DNA of 64,000 bases from JBGQAS01 sp963699305 (GCA_963699305.1 OY969431.1:372001-436000), one strand, 5' to 3'; positions 55,974 to 64,000 are shown, numbered from the stretch's first letter. Notes: generated by a model from the letters alone, not told the origin. Made by a program: numbers and translations.

Positions 55974-57080
55974 TTATTTTTTTGTGATTTTTGGAAGTTT
56001 TGCTGCCACTTTTTTTGGCGCGGTAGGTTTTTTCTCTTCCTTGGGTTTCTTAGGTGCCACAGGAATGACAGGTGCAATGGGTGCCAGTGGAAGTACTGGG
56101 GGAATGGGAGCTGTCTTTGCTGGAGTAAGCTTGGTAAAAATGCTGAACACAACCGCTCCCAGTCCAAAGAGAGCGACCAGGGTGAGGACGACAAATCCGA
56201 GGATGGGTATCCAGCTGACCAAAGCCAGGATGAATCCGACCAGCAGGGAACCGACCCCAGCTGAGATGGCTTCGTGCCATTTTTGGGTGGATGAGCTGGA
56301 AAGCCTGTTACCCACTTCAAGGCTGAGAGCAACCCAGCCAAAGATCATGGCTGCCACCACACCGAGCCCCAGGAATATCACGAGTGGGATGAGAATTACC
56401 GTAATGGTCATGATGAGCATGATGATGGGGAGGGCGACCACGGTGAGCACACCTACGCCAAAGGATGGAGCTGGTTGGCTTGATACTGCTTCAGCGACTT
56501 TGGCAGTCGCCTTGGGGAAGAGCAAAGCTACCAGGACGGATAATGCGCTGATCGCCAGGACGAGAAATACATTCCAGAGTACCTTTTGAGTCAGGGACGT
56601 CTGGGGTTTCTGAAAATTAACCTGGTTTACCCATTGCTCAATCCGCAGGTCTTTCAATATGGCAGGAAAACTGAACCGGGAATCGTTGGTGATTTTTGCT
56701 GATGGTGATACAACCAGGTCATTCGATGCAGATACCAGGTTTCCACGGATTTCCGCAGAATCCGTGATCTGACCTGTGCAATTTGTGCATACCAGGCTCC
56801 CATTCACCAATCCAGATGCGCTGAGTTGTCCATCGATGATGTAAACGTCCCCATTGACCGTTGATCCTTCCGCCAGGGTCGTCTCACCATTGAACACGGT
56901 GAGATTGCCGTTCAGGATTTGCCCGGACGTTAGTGTGAAGGAATTATCAAAAATCGTTTGATCGCCATTGATTACGCTTGTCCCGGCTTGAACAGGGGCT
57001 TGCGCAAGGACGCTGAACGGCATTCCAAATACCAGGATGATGGTAAAAAGTAGAAAAGTAAATTTACCGATGGTTTTCAT
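55974..57080 (-). CDS. Secreted polymer-forming (bactofilin-like) domain membrane protein
   Basis: 368 residues from ATG 57080 (AGGAG upstream). Signal peptide (FTFLLFTIILVFGMPFSVLAQA), then a right-handed beta-helix-like region with repeated short strands (GDQTIFDNSFTLTSGQILNGNLTVFNGETTLAEGSTVNGDVYI) resembling bactofilins, then four or five membrane helices and a Pro/Lys-rich tail (PKKPKEEKKPTAPKK). It overlaps the anti-sigma gene and is probably a target or sensor in the same envelope-stress circuit. The role is inferred. Confidence 0.78.
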   Translation of the reverse strand: MKTIGKFTFLLFTIILVFGMPFSVLAQAPVQAGTSVINGDQTIFDNSFTLTSGQILNGNLTVFNGETTLAEGSTVNGDVYIIDGQLSASGLVNGSLVCTNCTGQITDSAEIRGNLVSASNDLVVSPSAKITNDSRFSFPAILKDLRIEQWVNQVNFQKPQTSLTQKVLWNVFLVLAISALSVLVALLFPKATAKVAEAVSSQPAPSFGVGVLTVVALPIIMLIMTITVILIPLVIFLGLGVVAAMIFGWVALSLEVGNRLSSSSTQKWHEAISAGVGSLLVGFILALVSWIPILGFVVLTLVALFGLGAVVFSIFTKLTPAKTAPIPPVLPLAPIAPVIPVAPKKPKEEKKPTAPKKVAAKLPKITKK

Positions 57081-57609
57081 GTGTTGCTCCTTTATGTCGA
57101 TATCGAAGAACAATAATACTGCCAGTAAAAACCATGATACCGATCCAACTTGCGGTGACGATACCTGCGATGACCCAGATGTATGTGGGTGCGCTATTCA
57201 GCAGGAGTAGGACGACATTCCGTAATTGGGAAAACAACGACGAGATTTCTGTGAACCAATAGGAAATATTCCCGAGGTACATGTTTCCGGCATCGTTTGC
57301 CAGGTTTTCAATGAACAATAATGCGATGCTGAGCACCGCCGCGCCCGAAAGACCGATAAACCAGCGTTTGGCTAGTTCATTATGATGCTTCTCCAGTCGG
57401 GTATTGAAATTCGCACGCCAGCGAGCGGTGAAGCCACGCGCTGGCGGAATGGACTTTGTGATTTCCATTTGCCGGTTGATGGATAGCCAGGCATGCTCCA
57501 TCCGTTGGCAGCGTGAACATTCTGCCAGATGTGCTGACAGTTGCTCTCTTTGCTGTGGGGAAAGAGTTTTTTCAGAAAAGATCCAGGTCTCAAATGGTAG
57601 ATGAGCCAT
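57064..57609 (-). CDS. Anti-sigma factor with zinc-binding N-terminus
   Basis: 181 residues. The N-terminal HLAECSRCQ (His-x3-Cys-x2-Cys) is the zinc anti-sigma domain that masks an ECF sigma factor. Two membrane segments follow (FIGLSGAAVLSIALLFI and YIWVIAGIVTASWIGIMVF) with an external loop between. ATG 57609 is spaced correctly from AAAGGAG. It overlaps the sigma gene by 20 bases and the downstream polymer-forming protein gene by 17. Confidence 0.82.
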   Translation of the reverse strand: MAHLPFETWIFSEKTLSPQQREQLSAHLAECSRCQRMEHAWLSINRQMEITKSIPPARGFTARWRANFNTRLEKHHNELAKRWFIGLSGAAVLSIALLFIENLANDAGNMYLGNISYWFTEISSLFSQLRNVVLLLLNSAPTYIWVIAGIVTASWIGIMVFTGSIIVLRYRHKGATHENHR

Positions 57610-58180
57610 GTGCACTCCTTTCCAGTGCGTAACTTGGATTGTGATCCGTCCAGATGGATGCCATCTGGATGCGGGCTCGATGCAGACGGCTTTTTACCGC
57701 ACTGACCGAGATGGTTAAGGTTTGAGCGATTTCTTCTTCAGACATTTCCTGCCAATATCGTAAAATAATGATCGCCCGGTCCTGTTCTTTCAGATGACCG
57801 AGCATGTCGTTCATGAATTCCTGATCCTGTCGCTGTGTCAGCATTTTTTCCGGTCCAGGTGTGCCATCGGGCGCATCCATGTCAGTGGCAAGGTCAAGAT
57901 CGAGTGTTGGAAGCCGGCGTTTGCGTTGTAAATCGATGCAGTGATGAGCGGCGATGGAAAGAAGCCATGTAATGAAGGAACGATTGTTGTCATATCGATC
58001 GATCGCCTGATAAGCACGCCAAAAAGCTTCCTGGGCGGCGTCTTCCGCTTCCTGGCTTTCACCTAGCATGCGATAGCAAAGGTTGTACACCGGTGTCTGA
58101 TACGTTTCCACCAGGTGTTCGAATGCTTCTTCATCCTTCTTTTGTGCTAATCGCAGCCACTCAGCTTCAGCCAGGGTCAC
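57590..58180 (-). CDS. ECF-family RNA polymerase sigma factor
   Basis: 196 residues from GTG 58180, which has GGAG six bases before; the frame extends to 58255. Region 2: FEHLVETYQTPVYNLCYRMLG, EDAAQEAFWRAYQAIDRYD and WLLSIAAHHCIDLQRKRR. Region 4: LKEQDRAIIILRYWQEMSEEEIAQTLTISVSAVKSRLHRARIQM. Heads an operon with its membrane anti-sigma factor, the standard arrangement for signal-released sigma factors of envelope stress. Confidence 0.9.
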   Translation of the reverse strand: MTLAEAEWLRLAQKKDEEAFEHLVETYQTPVYNLCYRMLGESQEAEDAAQEAFWRAYQAIDRYDNNRSFITWLLSIAAHHCIDLQRKRRLPTLDLDLATDMDAPDGTPGPEKMLTQRQDQEFMNDMLGHLKEQDRAIIILRYWQEMSEEEIAQTLTISVSAVKSRLHRARIQMASIWTDHNPSYALERSAHGSSTI

Positions 58181-58279
58181 ACGATGCTCCAAAATTGTTT
58201 TGTTATACAGTATACGCACTTTAATCATAATAGTTGCAGGATGGAATTCCTGCAACTCGAAAAATCCCTTGAGCAGGGT

Positions 58280-58921
58280 TTATTTGTTGAAAACGATTTC
58301 TTCCTTGCCTGCCAATTTTTCCCCGATGCGTTCAACCACCGTATCAAGGTGTTTCGCTTTATGGACAAAATCCAGGTCATCGGTACGCAAGGTGAGCACG
58401 GGGCACAGGTCAAAATTGTGCAACCAATCCTCATAAAAGGAATCCAGCAGTTCCAGGTATTCACGCGAGATCCCGGTTTCGATTTTCCTGCCGCGGCTTT
58501 GAATGCGTTTGATGAGGATGGGTACCGGTGCTTTCAGGTATACCAACAAGGAAGGCGGTGGAAGGTTCTTTACCACCATGTCGAAAACTTTTTTATAGGT
58601 TTGAAAATCCCGTTCGTTCAAATTTCCCATGTGATGGAGAGCCCTCGCAAAGATAAAGGCGTCCTCGTAAATACTGCGGTCAATGATGGCATTGCGTGGA
58701 TCGTTCCACATATCCAGGTGCTGCTGGGCGCGATGCCCCAGGAAAAAAACCTGCAAGTGAAAAGACCATTGCTTCATATCTGCATAAAAATCCGGCAAAT
58801 ATGGATTATCCGTCACAGACTCAAACGCCGTGCGCCATTTCAACCGTTCGCCAATTTTTTCAGTGAGGGAAGTCTTGCCGGAGCCGATATTTCCCGCCAC
58901 GAGTATCAACCTTTTGGGCAT
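58280..58921 (-). CDS. Deoxynucleoside kinase (deoxyadenosine/deoxyguanosine kinase family)
   Basis: 213 residues. P-loop GNIGSGKTS, then FESVTDNPYLPDFY (sugar-binding Glu) and DRSIYEDAFIFARALH, with a LID-like RIQSRGRKIETG. It salvages deoxynucleosides with ATP. The base specificity is not readable by eye. It lies upstream of the sigma gene on the same strand with about 100 bases between. Confidence 0.88.
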   Translation of the reverse strand: MPKRLILVAGNIGSGKTSLTEKIGERLKWRTAFESVTDNPYLPDFYADMKQWSFHLQVFFLGHRAQQHLDMWNDPRNAIIDRSIYEDAFIFARALHHMGNLNERDFQTYKKVFDMVVKNLPPPSLLVYLKAPVPILIKRIQSRGRKIETGISREYLELLDSFYEDWLHNFDLCPVLTLRTDDLDFVHKAKHLDTVVERIGEKLAGKEEIVFNK

Positions 58922-58988
58922 GTCCCATCCTCCAGATAATTCGATTGATTAATTTTACAATAATAGTCAAAACAATATTTTACCGATT

Positions 58989-59399
58989 TCAGCGGATCCC
59001 GGTATCGATTGTGATATTGAGCACGGTAGTTTGGTTTTCCCGGATGGTGACGACAGCAGGTATCTCGCTCGCATGGTCGATACCTGTTTGGATCAACTCC
59101 ACCCGATATGTCCCGACGGGAAGTGACACGGAATATGTCCCATCCGGGTTGAAGTACAAGGTTTTTTCAAGCGTTCCATTTTCTTTATAAATTTCGATCC
59201 CGCGGGTTGTGAAAATTTCCGGTGGGGGAATGGGATTTGGAATGCCAACGCGTTCCACCGGGGTAAGCGGTCCTACGTTTACTTTTCCACTCAGCAAGCC
59301 GGCGGTTGGTGATTCACAACTGACTAGCAAGGCACTTAAAAACAAGGTGAATACGACCAGGAAAAGGGACTTTGCATTCTTTTTATTCCGCTCGTACAT
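58989..59399 (-). CDS. Small lipoprotein with carboxypeptidase-regulatory-like beta domain
   Basis: 136 residues: signal KSLFLVVFTLFLSALLVSC with lipobox Cys, then an Ig-like beta-sandwich pattern (RGIEIYKENGTLEKTLYFNPDGTYSVSLPVGTYRVELI) typical of CarboxypepD_reg/PEGA-like domains, which are mostly structural. No Shine-Dalgarno precedes ATG 59399, but TATTAT lies six bases before it. Confidence 0.72.
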   Translation of the reverse strand: MYERNKKNAKSLFLVVFTLFLSALLVSCESPTAGLLSGKVNVGPLTPVERVGIPNPIPPPEIFTTRGIEIYKENGTLEKTLYFNPDGTYSVSLPVGTYRVELIQTGIDHASEIPAVVTIRENQTTVLNITIDTGIR

Positions 59400-59452
59400 G
59401 GTTCAATAATACACGAAAATGAACCCATCGACCCGTATGATAAAATCATCCC

Positions 59453-60502
59453 GTGTTAAAACGCTGGCAATTTTGGGTGGGACTGTTGATCTCGGCAGTT
59501 TTCCTTTACTTCACCTTGCGCGGGCTGAAAATCGGCGAGATGTGGGAAATCATCAAGTCCGCCAACTATTGGTGGCTCATCCCGGCAGTGTTGGTCTACT
59601 TTATTGCAGTGTGGGCGCGCGCCTGGCGATGGCATTACCTGTTACGACCCATCAAGAAGATCCCTACGAAAACCATGTTCCCCATTGTATGCATCGGTTA
59701 TATGGGAAACAATATCTACCCTGCCCGGGCAGGTGAGCTGCTGCGGGCGTATGTGCTCAAGAAGCGCGAGGGTGTCCAGATTTCAGCGTCGCTTGCCACC
59801 ATCATCATCGAAAGGATATTTGATGGTGTAGTGATGCTTGGGTTTGTGTTTGTGAATCTTCCCAAGCTTGCTGAATTGACCAGCGAATCTGGGTTCATTG
59901 GCAGCATACAGACCCTTGCCATTTGGGGTGCTGTCATTTTCGGTATTGTATTGATCCTATTCCTTCTGGCTGCCATGTTTCCAAAAGTCACTGAGCGTGT
60001 CACCCTTTGGTTTGTCAACCACCTTCTTCCACGCAGGTGGCATGAAAAAGCCAGTGGGATCATGCTGCGATTCCTCAGTGGACTGGAATGTCTCCGTTCT
60101 CCCAAAGAAGCGTTGATGGTTTTCCTCACTTCGGTGGTCATCTGGTTGCTGGAAACAGGAAAATACTGGTTGGTGATGCAGGCTTTCCCGTTCACGGTGA
60201 GCTTTTTTGCCTTGATGTTGATGAATGGAATCGTCAACCTTTCCACCACGCTGCCGTCAGCACCTGGGTATATCGGAACATTCGATGCACCCGGAATTGC
60301 CCTGTTACGGGCATACAACATCTCGCAGGAGGTGGCTGCAGGATATACCTTGGTGTTGCACGCAGCATTGTGGTTCCCCATCACCATCCTGGGAGCCATC
60401 TTCTTTGCCCGGGAAGGTCTCCACTGGGATAAAGCCGTTGCAGATGCCAAAGGAGAAACCTCTGTTGATAAATCCTCCCAGGGTCGTAATAAGGTACCTT
60501 AA
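59453..60502 (+). CDS. Flippase-like integral membrane protein (lysylphosphatidylglycerol-synthase TM family)
   Basis: 349 residues with about eight helices. Family motifs: LRPIKKIPTKTMFPIVCIGYMGNNIYPARAGELLRAYVL and LMNGIVNLSTTLPSAPGYIGTFDAPG. These domains occur in lipid flippases and in dolichol-linked glycosylation loci. GTG 59453 has no Shine-Dalgarno; overlapping TATGAT/TAAAAT boxes end 6 to 11 bases upstream. Divergent from the lipoprotein at 58989 with only 53 bases between. Confidence 0.85.
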   Translation: MLKRWQFWVGLLISAVFLYFTLRGLKIGEMWEIIKSANYWWLIPAVLVYFIAVWARAWRWHYLLRPIKKIPTKTMFPIVCIGYMGNNIYPARAGELLRAYVLKKREGVQISASLATIIIERIFDGVVMLGFVFVNLPKLAELTSESGFIGSIQTLAIWGAVIFGIVLILFLLAAMFPKVTERVTLWFVNHLLPRRWHEKASGIMLRFLSGLECLRSPKEALMVFLTSVVIWLLETGKYWLVMQAFPFTVSFFALMLMNGIVNLSTTLPSAPGYIGTFDAPGIALLRAYNISQEVAAGYTLVLHAALWFPITILGAIFFAREGLHWDKAVADAKGETSVDKSSQGRNKVP

Positions 60503-60548
60503 AAGGTATTCTAATAATACGTAGACGAATAAAACAAATGTGACACTG

Positions 60549-60554
60549 TATAAT
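60549..60554 (+). promoter_or_regulatory. -10 box upstream of the lipoprotein at 60602
   Basis: TATAAT at 60549-60554 starts a leader of about 40 bases ending in AGGAGG. The -35 region shows no good hexamer at 16-18 bases. Confidence 0.45.
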
Positions 60555-60601
60555 TAAATTAGTTCATAAGTAGGGAAAAAAATCCAAAATAGGAGGTTTT
60601 A

Positions 60602-60991
60602 ATGAAAAAGAGTGCAGTAATAAGTTTGGGATTGCTCTTGGTGGTCGTTCTTTCTTCATGTGGTGTGGTCAATGAGCTATCCAAAGTTTCTGCGACCGGA
60701 AATACGTTTATGGCGGCACTGCGCGATGTGGACCTGGTGACATCCTGGAATATGCTTGCACCGAGCTTGCAAAATGAAATTGGCGACCGTACGCTCTGGT
60801 CAGATTGGGCTAGCCCGCGAAATTTCGAAAGCTGGTCTTTTTCAAATACTGAGATCAACAATGACCAGGGTCAGCTGGACGGCGAAGCAACCATCGGGAA
60901 TGAAATTTACAAAATCACTTTGGTATTCCAAAAGATCAGTGCGGAATGGAAAGTCACTGGCATCAATATTGTTTTTGACCGTACCAAATAG
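60602..60991 (+). CDS. Small lipoprotein, accessory-domain type
   Basis: 129 residues: KKSAVISLGLLLVVVLSSC signal with lipobox; mature part FMAALRDVDLVTSWNMLAPSLQNEIG and EIYKITLVFQKISAEWKVTGINIVF, a cystatin-like alpha-beta pattern seen in DUF4878/DUF3887-type proteins. AGGAGG before the ATG. Function unknown; resembles the lipoprotein at 30754 in size and layout. Confidence 0.7.
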   Translation: MKKSAVISLGLLLVVVLSSCGVVNELSKVSATGNTFMAALRDVDLVTSWNMLAPSLQNEIGDRTLWSDWASPRNFESWSFSNTEINNDQGQLDGEATIGNEIYKITLVFQKISAEWKVTGINIVFDRTK

Positions 60992-61017
60992 AATTAGTAA
61001 TGTAGTCATCAATAAAC

Positions 61018-61050
61018 AGGCACAGGATCATGTGCCTATTTTATTTTTTG
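61018..61050 (+). terminator. Terminator after the lipoprotein at 60602
   Basis: AGGCACA (61018-61024) pairs with TGTGCCT (61031-61037), followed by ATTTTATTTTTT. Confidence 0.75.
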
Positions 61051-61676
61051 GAATGCTGTTTAAGGAATAACGCAGCAGCTTTCCGGGCGCGCGGGCTGGG
61101 ACTTTCGAGCAGCTTAAAAACGAATTTGAGAATCAGCGCCAGGTCCTCAACTATTTCAACATACTGGCTGATGGATTCAATCGCATAACTCTTCACGAGG
61201 TCGTTGCGGATGACATCCAGATTGGGGTTATGGGATGTAAGTAGAACGTGGGTAACCCTTTTTTCCAGATCGGGTCGGGCGAGGACGATCTTTCCCGCAG
61301 CACCCGCCACCTGGTTGGCATTGATCAACCCGGATGCCGAGAGCATGCCAAAGTACAGATCAAAAACAAGGTCAAACAAATGATTGGTATCCTGTGGCAA
61401 CAGTTCTGCTATAAGGCGGATTCCGATATATTGCTGATCAGCGCGCGCATCATGCAGCTCATCGACAAATTGATCCCAATATGGCATGAGCAGCGCGGGA
61501 TGGCTGGCAGACAATCGCATCAATACCCGGAAGCAATTGTATCGGAGAGTGGCATTGTGGTTGGAAGGAGCGATCCCTGCGAGCAACTCTTGTAATAGGG
61601 CGGGGTCGTTGGATGCAACCTGGCTGGTGGCATCCAGATCCAGTTTTTTATTCGAAAGATTGGTGGTGGTTGGCAT
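61041..61676 (-). CDS. HEAT-repeat-like protein A
   Basis: 211 residues, all-helical, with repeats such as LLQELLAGIAPSNHNATLRYNCFRVLMRLS and DVIRNDLVKSYAIESISQYVEIVEDLALILKFVFKLLESPSPRARKAAALFLKQH. AGGAGAGG precedes the ATG. Probably a protein-interaction scaffold; it follows the second HEAT-like gene and may be co-transcribed with it (50-base gap). Confidence 0.68.
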   Translation of the reverse strand: MPTTTNLSNKKLDLDATSQVASNDPALLQELLAGIAPSNHNATLRYNCFRVLMRLSASHPALLMPYWDQFVDELHDARADQQYIGIRLIAELLPQDTNHLFDLVFDLYFGMLSASGLINANQVAGAAGKIVLARPDLEKRVTHVLLTSHNPNLDVIRNDLVKSYAIESISQYVEIVEDLALILKFVFKLLESPSPRARKAAALFLKQHSKK

Positions 61677-61726
61677 ACCTCTCCTGTGATTCGATATTGA
61701 AATAAAACGAAAAAGAAACGAATCGA

Positions 61727-62356
61727 CTAGATGCGTTCGATTGACTTCAAGACCTTCTTCAACCGGGTCAGGTGGGCAGCTGTCATGGAGGAGCGACGGG
61801 ATTCGACGACTGCCAGGATTTTCTCTCGATTTGTGTCATTGAGCATCGGCAGCATGCTTTCCAGGTGGGTTGGGACATCGCGTGGGACACAAACCTTAAG
61901 GATGTGAAGGAGTTCGGGTAGTATCCTGTTTTCTAGAGAGGGTTCTTTTGCGAGGGTGACTGACAACACGCGTACACCCCATACGACAGTGATCACCGAA
62001 CCTTTGTTAACCGCATCGATCACGGTATCGATCTGCTCGCCAATTTCCTTGTGAGAGATAGGTGAAATCGTACCGAGCGCGATCATAGCGCCCCATACCT
62101 TGCGATTTTCCTTGTGGGAAAGCAGCGATAGAAAATTACCTACGTAGGGTGAGATTAAATTTGGTCTCAGGTAACCGATTTCATAGAGGACTTTCAGGCA
62201 ATCACTGGAAATGTTCTTATCCGTGTTGTGCAGGTTATCAGCAATCTCATGGATACCCTCCGCATCTTCCTTCTCAGCAAGTTCCTGTGCGAGAAGCTGG
62301 TTAGGTATTTCATCCCGACGATTCTGAAAAAAGGCGATTTTTCCCAATGCGCTCAT
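61727..62356 (-). CDS. HEAT-repeat-like protein B
   Basis: 209 residues from ATG 62356 (GGAGGG upstream). Helical repeats: LYEIGYLRPNLISPYVGNFLSLLSHKENRKVWGAMIALGTIS and VWGVRVLSVTLAKEPSLENRILPELLHILK. The N-terminus MSALGKIAFFQNRRDEIPNQLLAQELA is well conserved in style with the protein A start. Function not inferable; a clear promoter drives it. Confidence 0.68.
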   Translation of the reverse strand: MSALGKIAFFQNRRDEIPNQLLAQELAEKEDAEGIHEIADNLHNTDKNISSDCLKVLYEIGYLRPNLISPYVGNFLSLLSHKENRKVWGAMIALGTISPISHKEIGEQIDTVIDAVNKGSVITVVWGVRVLSVTLAKEPSLENRILPELLHILKVCVPRDVPTHLESMLPMLNDTNREKILAVVESRRSSMTAAHLTRLKKVLKSIERI

Positions 62357-62375
62357 TGTTTCCCTCCGCACACCC

Positions 62376-62404
62376 ATTATAGAACAAATGTACTGTTATT
62401 GCAA
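62376..62404 (-). promoter_or_regulatory. Promoter of the HEAT-repeat gene pair
   Basis: On the minus strand TTGCAA (62404-62399) and TATAAT (62381-62376) are separated by 17 bases. The start point lies just upstream of the GGAGGG of the gene at 62356. Confidence 0.75.
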
Positions 62405-62434
62405 TAGAAAAAGACGGGACAAGGTCCCGTCTTT
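62405..62434 (-). terminator. Terminator of the deacetylase-like lipoprotein gene
   Basis: AAAGACGGGAC (62410-62420) pairs with GTCCCGTCTTT (62424-62434) over 11 bp; the minus-strand continuation is T-rich. It abuts the HEAT-pair promoter. Confidence 0.85.
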
Positions 62435-62452
62435 AGCGATTTTTATCTTCGA

Positions 62453-63544
62453 TCATTTATTCCCATTTGTGACATATGCCTCGTACATTTCCGGGAGGGT
62501 AGACCATTCTACCTGTCCGCTTTTTACAAAGGGATCGACAGCCTGCAACCAGGCTTCCAGCAGGTCCATATCCAGCTTGGTTCCCAGGCTGTTCCCAACA
62601 TAAAAGATATTGGTTTTTCCGGGTTCAGCAAGGGAAAGGGCAAGCTGCAGCTGCTGGATGTAGGTCTCAATATCGTTTTGCTCTAACACACAGCTCCCGG
62701 TTTTTCCGGTCGGCGACAATTCCTCGGACATGCAGGTCAGACCCTGGCTGGCGGAAAGGATGACAAGCTGTCCGTTTGGGTTGTCTTGTGTCCAGTTGGA
62801 TCCGTTTTCAGCGTGCCAGGGATGAATGCGGTCCTCAAGATCGGTCGGGAAAACATCATGGCACTTGGTTGGAACAGCGCAATTGGAGTATTCCCCCGGC
62901 TGCAGTTCCGGGGAAAGCGACATGGCAGCATACGAGACTGTCCCGGTGGTGAATTTGAATCCTGCCTCCACTGTCGGGGTGACCCAATCACACTTGGAAA
63001 CAACTCCGGAGACATGCAGCACCGTCACCCCGAGTGATTCCAGCTTGGCTTTCTTTTCCAGGAGTGCCTCAGCGAACCCTTCGCATTCGTCGTAGTCGCG
63101 GTCGCCACCCTCATCGGCATGCACACCCACGCCGTGCCCACGCTGCTGCATCTCCAACAGAACATTGTCGCCCCACGTGATGGCGCCATCCGTCATTTCC
63201 TTGCTTTCAAACGTGATCCTGGCACCATAAGTTTCAAACAGGCTGGCATATTCGCGCACGATGGCGGCGTGTTCTTCAAAGGAAGCCTGGTTGACATCAT
63301 CATGCCAACCTTCCAGGTGCAGCATAAACCCGATCAGCAATGTCGATTTCTCATTGGAGGATATCGCCAGGGTTTGCTCTATACTGGAGGATGCCGGCTC
63401 GCTGCAATCCGCGGGGCAGGTGGTGCTATTTTCGGGACCGCTGCAAGTGCCATCCCCACACTTTCCTTTGGATGCGGGCAGAACAGGTGAACATGCAGTA
63501 AATAGTAATAATGTGATCAAGCCAATAAATAGTATTCTCTTCAT
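62453..63544 (-). CDS. Lipoprotein with Cys-rich knot and deacetylase-like barrel
   Basis: 363 residues: signal RILFIGLITLLLFTAC, then a four-Cys module (KCGDGTCSGPENSTTCPADC), then a domain resembling the NodB/glycoside-hydrolase-deacetylase barrel: MLHLEGWHDDVNQASFEEHA, then RGHGVGVHADEGGDRDYDE, LHVSGVVSKCDWV and DRIHPWHAENGSNWT. The His and Asp residues could bind a metal, but the standard NodB order is not exact, so a deacetylase activity is a hypothesis. Surface-anchored. Confidence 0.65.
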   Translation of the reverse strand: MKRILFIGLITLLLFTACSPVLPASKGKCGDGTCSGPENSTTCPADCSEPASSSIEQTLAISSNEKSTLLIGFMLHLEGWHDDVNQASFEEHAAIVREYASLFETYGARITFESKEMTDGAITWGDNVLLEMQQRGHGVGVHADEGGDRDYDECEGFAEALLEKKAKLESLGVTVLHVSGVVSKCDWVTPTVEAGFKFTTGTVSYAAMSLSPELQPGEYSNCAVPTKCHDVFPTDLEDRIHPWHAENGSNWTQDNPNGQLVILSASQGLTCMSEELSPTGKTGSCVLEQNDIETYIQQLQLALSLAEPGKTNIFYVGNSLGTKLDMDLLEAWLQAVDPFVKSGQVEWSTLPEMYEAYVTNGNK

Positions 63545-63717
63545 GACTTATCTCTCCTTTAGAAATTATAGTAATAATAGAGATGGAACATCAAGGGGAT
63601 GTCATGTGATTGTAAAAACCTGGCAAAAAGGGAACAGGTTTCCAGTTCTTATGGATGACTTGCGCGTTGCGATTCTGTATGTAATAATTTTTCCATCAAA
63701 TATTCACGAAGGCGGAG

Positions 63718-64000
63718 ATGCAAAATCCCACACGCACATCTTTTGTGTTTGCCTTGATTACGATCACCATCGTTCTCGCAGCCTGTGCACCCCAACCGAC
63801 CTTTTCGAATCTGCCTTCATTCCTTATGGAAGATGGCTTCAGCGATATTGCAAGTGGATGGCCGGTTTTCGGAGATCGAACAACGGGTGAGGTGGGTTAC
63901 CAAAATGGCGCATACCGTATTGCATTTTATCAACCGGCTGGATTTCATGCCGGTTGGTCACCCGATCAATATTCTGATTTTATTGTTGAAACCGAATTCA
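63718..64000 (+). CDS. Lipoprotein, N-terminal part (cut by window end)
   Basis: ATG 63718 opens MQNPTRTSFVFALITITIVLAAC, a lipoprotein signal; the mature part begins APQPTFSNLPSFLMEDGFSDIASGWPVFGDRTTGEVGYQNGAYRIAFYQPAG, a beta-rich pattern with the D-FSD...GWPV...Y.NG.YRI layout of extracellular lectin-like domains. It is too short in the window to list as a full gene. AAGGCGGAG precedes the ATG, and TTGCGC-16-TAATAA near 63660-63687 is a possible promoter. Confidence 0.7.
   Translation, partial: MQNPTRTSFVFALITITIVLAACAPQPTFSNLPSFLMEDGFSDIASGWPVFGDRTTGEVGYQNGAYRIAFYQPAGFHAGWSPDQYSDFIVETEF

Overview
The window looks like a chromosomal segment of an uncultured bacterium of the Chloroflexota, probably class Anaerolineae. 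This is an inference from the gene families together: zinc-type S14, four-cysteine S4, many small lipoproteins and HEAT-repeat proteins, an ADH/GFO fusion oxidoreductase and a C45 acyltransferase-like enzyme. There is no rRNA or other taxonomic marker outside the ribosomal proteins. Base composition is near 50% GC by eye, except for a visibly GC-richer tuf gene. I see no tRNA, rRNA, CRISPR array, insertion sequence or prophage.

Layout. 1-3.4 kb: the end of a HAD-family gene, then (minus strand) a P-type cation ATPase followed by an overlapping GbsR/MarR-type regulator. 3.4-29.5 kb (plus strand): one long run of information-processing genes, rpoB, rpsL-rpsG-fusA-tuf, the S10-spc-alpha ribosomal protein series through secY, adk, map, rpmJ, rpsM-rpsK-rpsD-rpoA-rplQ, then truA, rplM and rpsI, closed by a strong terminator. 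Two usual members are missing from their places: rpoC after rpoB, and infA between map and rpmJ. 29.6-47.3 kb: mazG, a tryptophanase-like lyase, murE, the rpsO-pnp pair, proS, a LOG-type nucleotide hydrolase, an EF-G paralogue, a tRNA nucleotidyltransferase-family gene, a DedA protein and a MoeB-rhodanese fusion. 47.3-52.5 kb: a PIG-L deacetylase, then a minus-strand phosphate-themed neighbourhood (pstB, phoU, two tandem thymidylate-kinase-like genes, a CHAD-domain gene) with a 67-bp tandem duplication at the pstB start. 52.5-64 kb: the fusion oxidoreductase, the C45-like enzyme, an ECF sigma / anti-sigma / polymer-forming membrane protein operon, a deoxynucleoside kinase, a flippase-like membrane protein, HEAT-repeat proteins and several lipoproteins.

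Many core genes between 8.3 and 22.9 kb (rpsG, fusA, tuf, rpsJ, rplC, rplD, rplW, rplB, rplV, rpsC, rplX, rpsN, rpsH, rplF, rplR, secY), plus the tryptophanase-like gene and pstB, are broken by single-base gains and losses, often in short homopolymers. In every case the full protein can be read by switching frame, so I annotate whole genes and treat the breaks as probable sequence errors rather than pseudogenes.

The most interesting signals are: a terminator-like hairpin between the rpsL promoter and rpsL; a three-tier nested hairpin directly after rpsM; a possible structured leader between rpsJ and rplC; oppositely charged C-terminal tails on neighbouring L29 and S17; the CHAD / tandem P-loop kinase / PhoU / PstB neighbourhood, with one kinase carrying Arg in place of the Walker A Lys; an EF-G paralogue lacking the catalytic His; and several genes with a -10 box only 6-8 bases before the start codon and no ribosome binding site.
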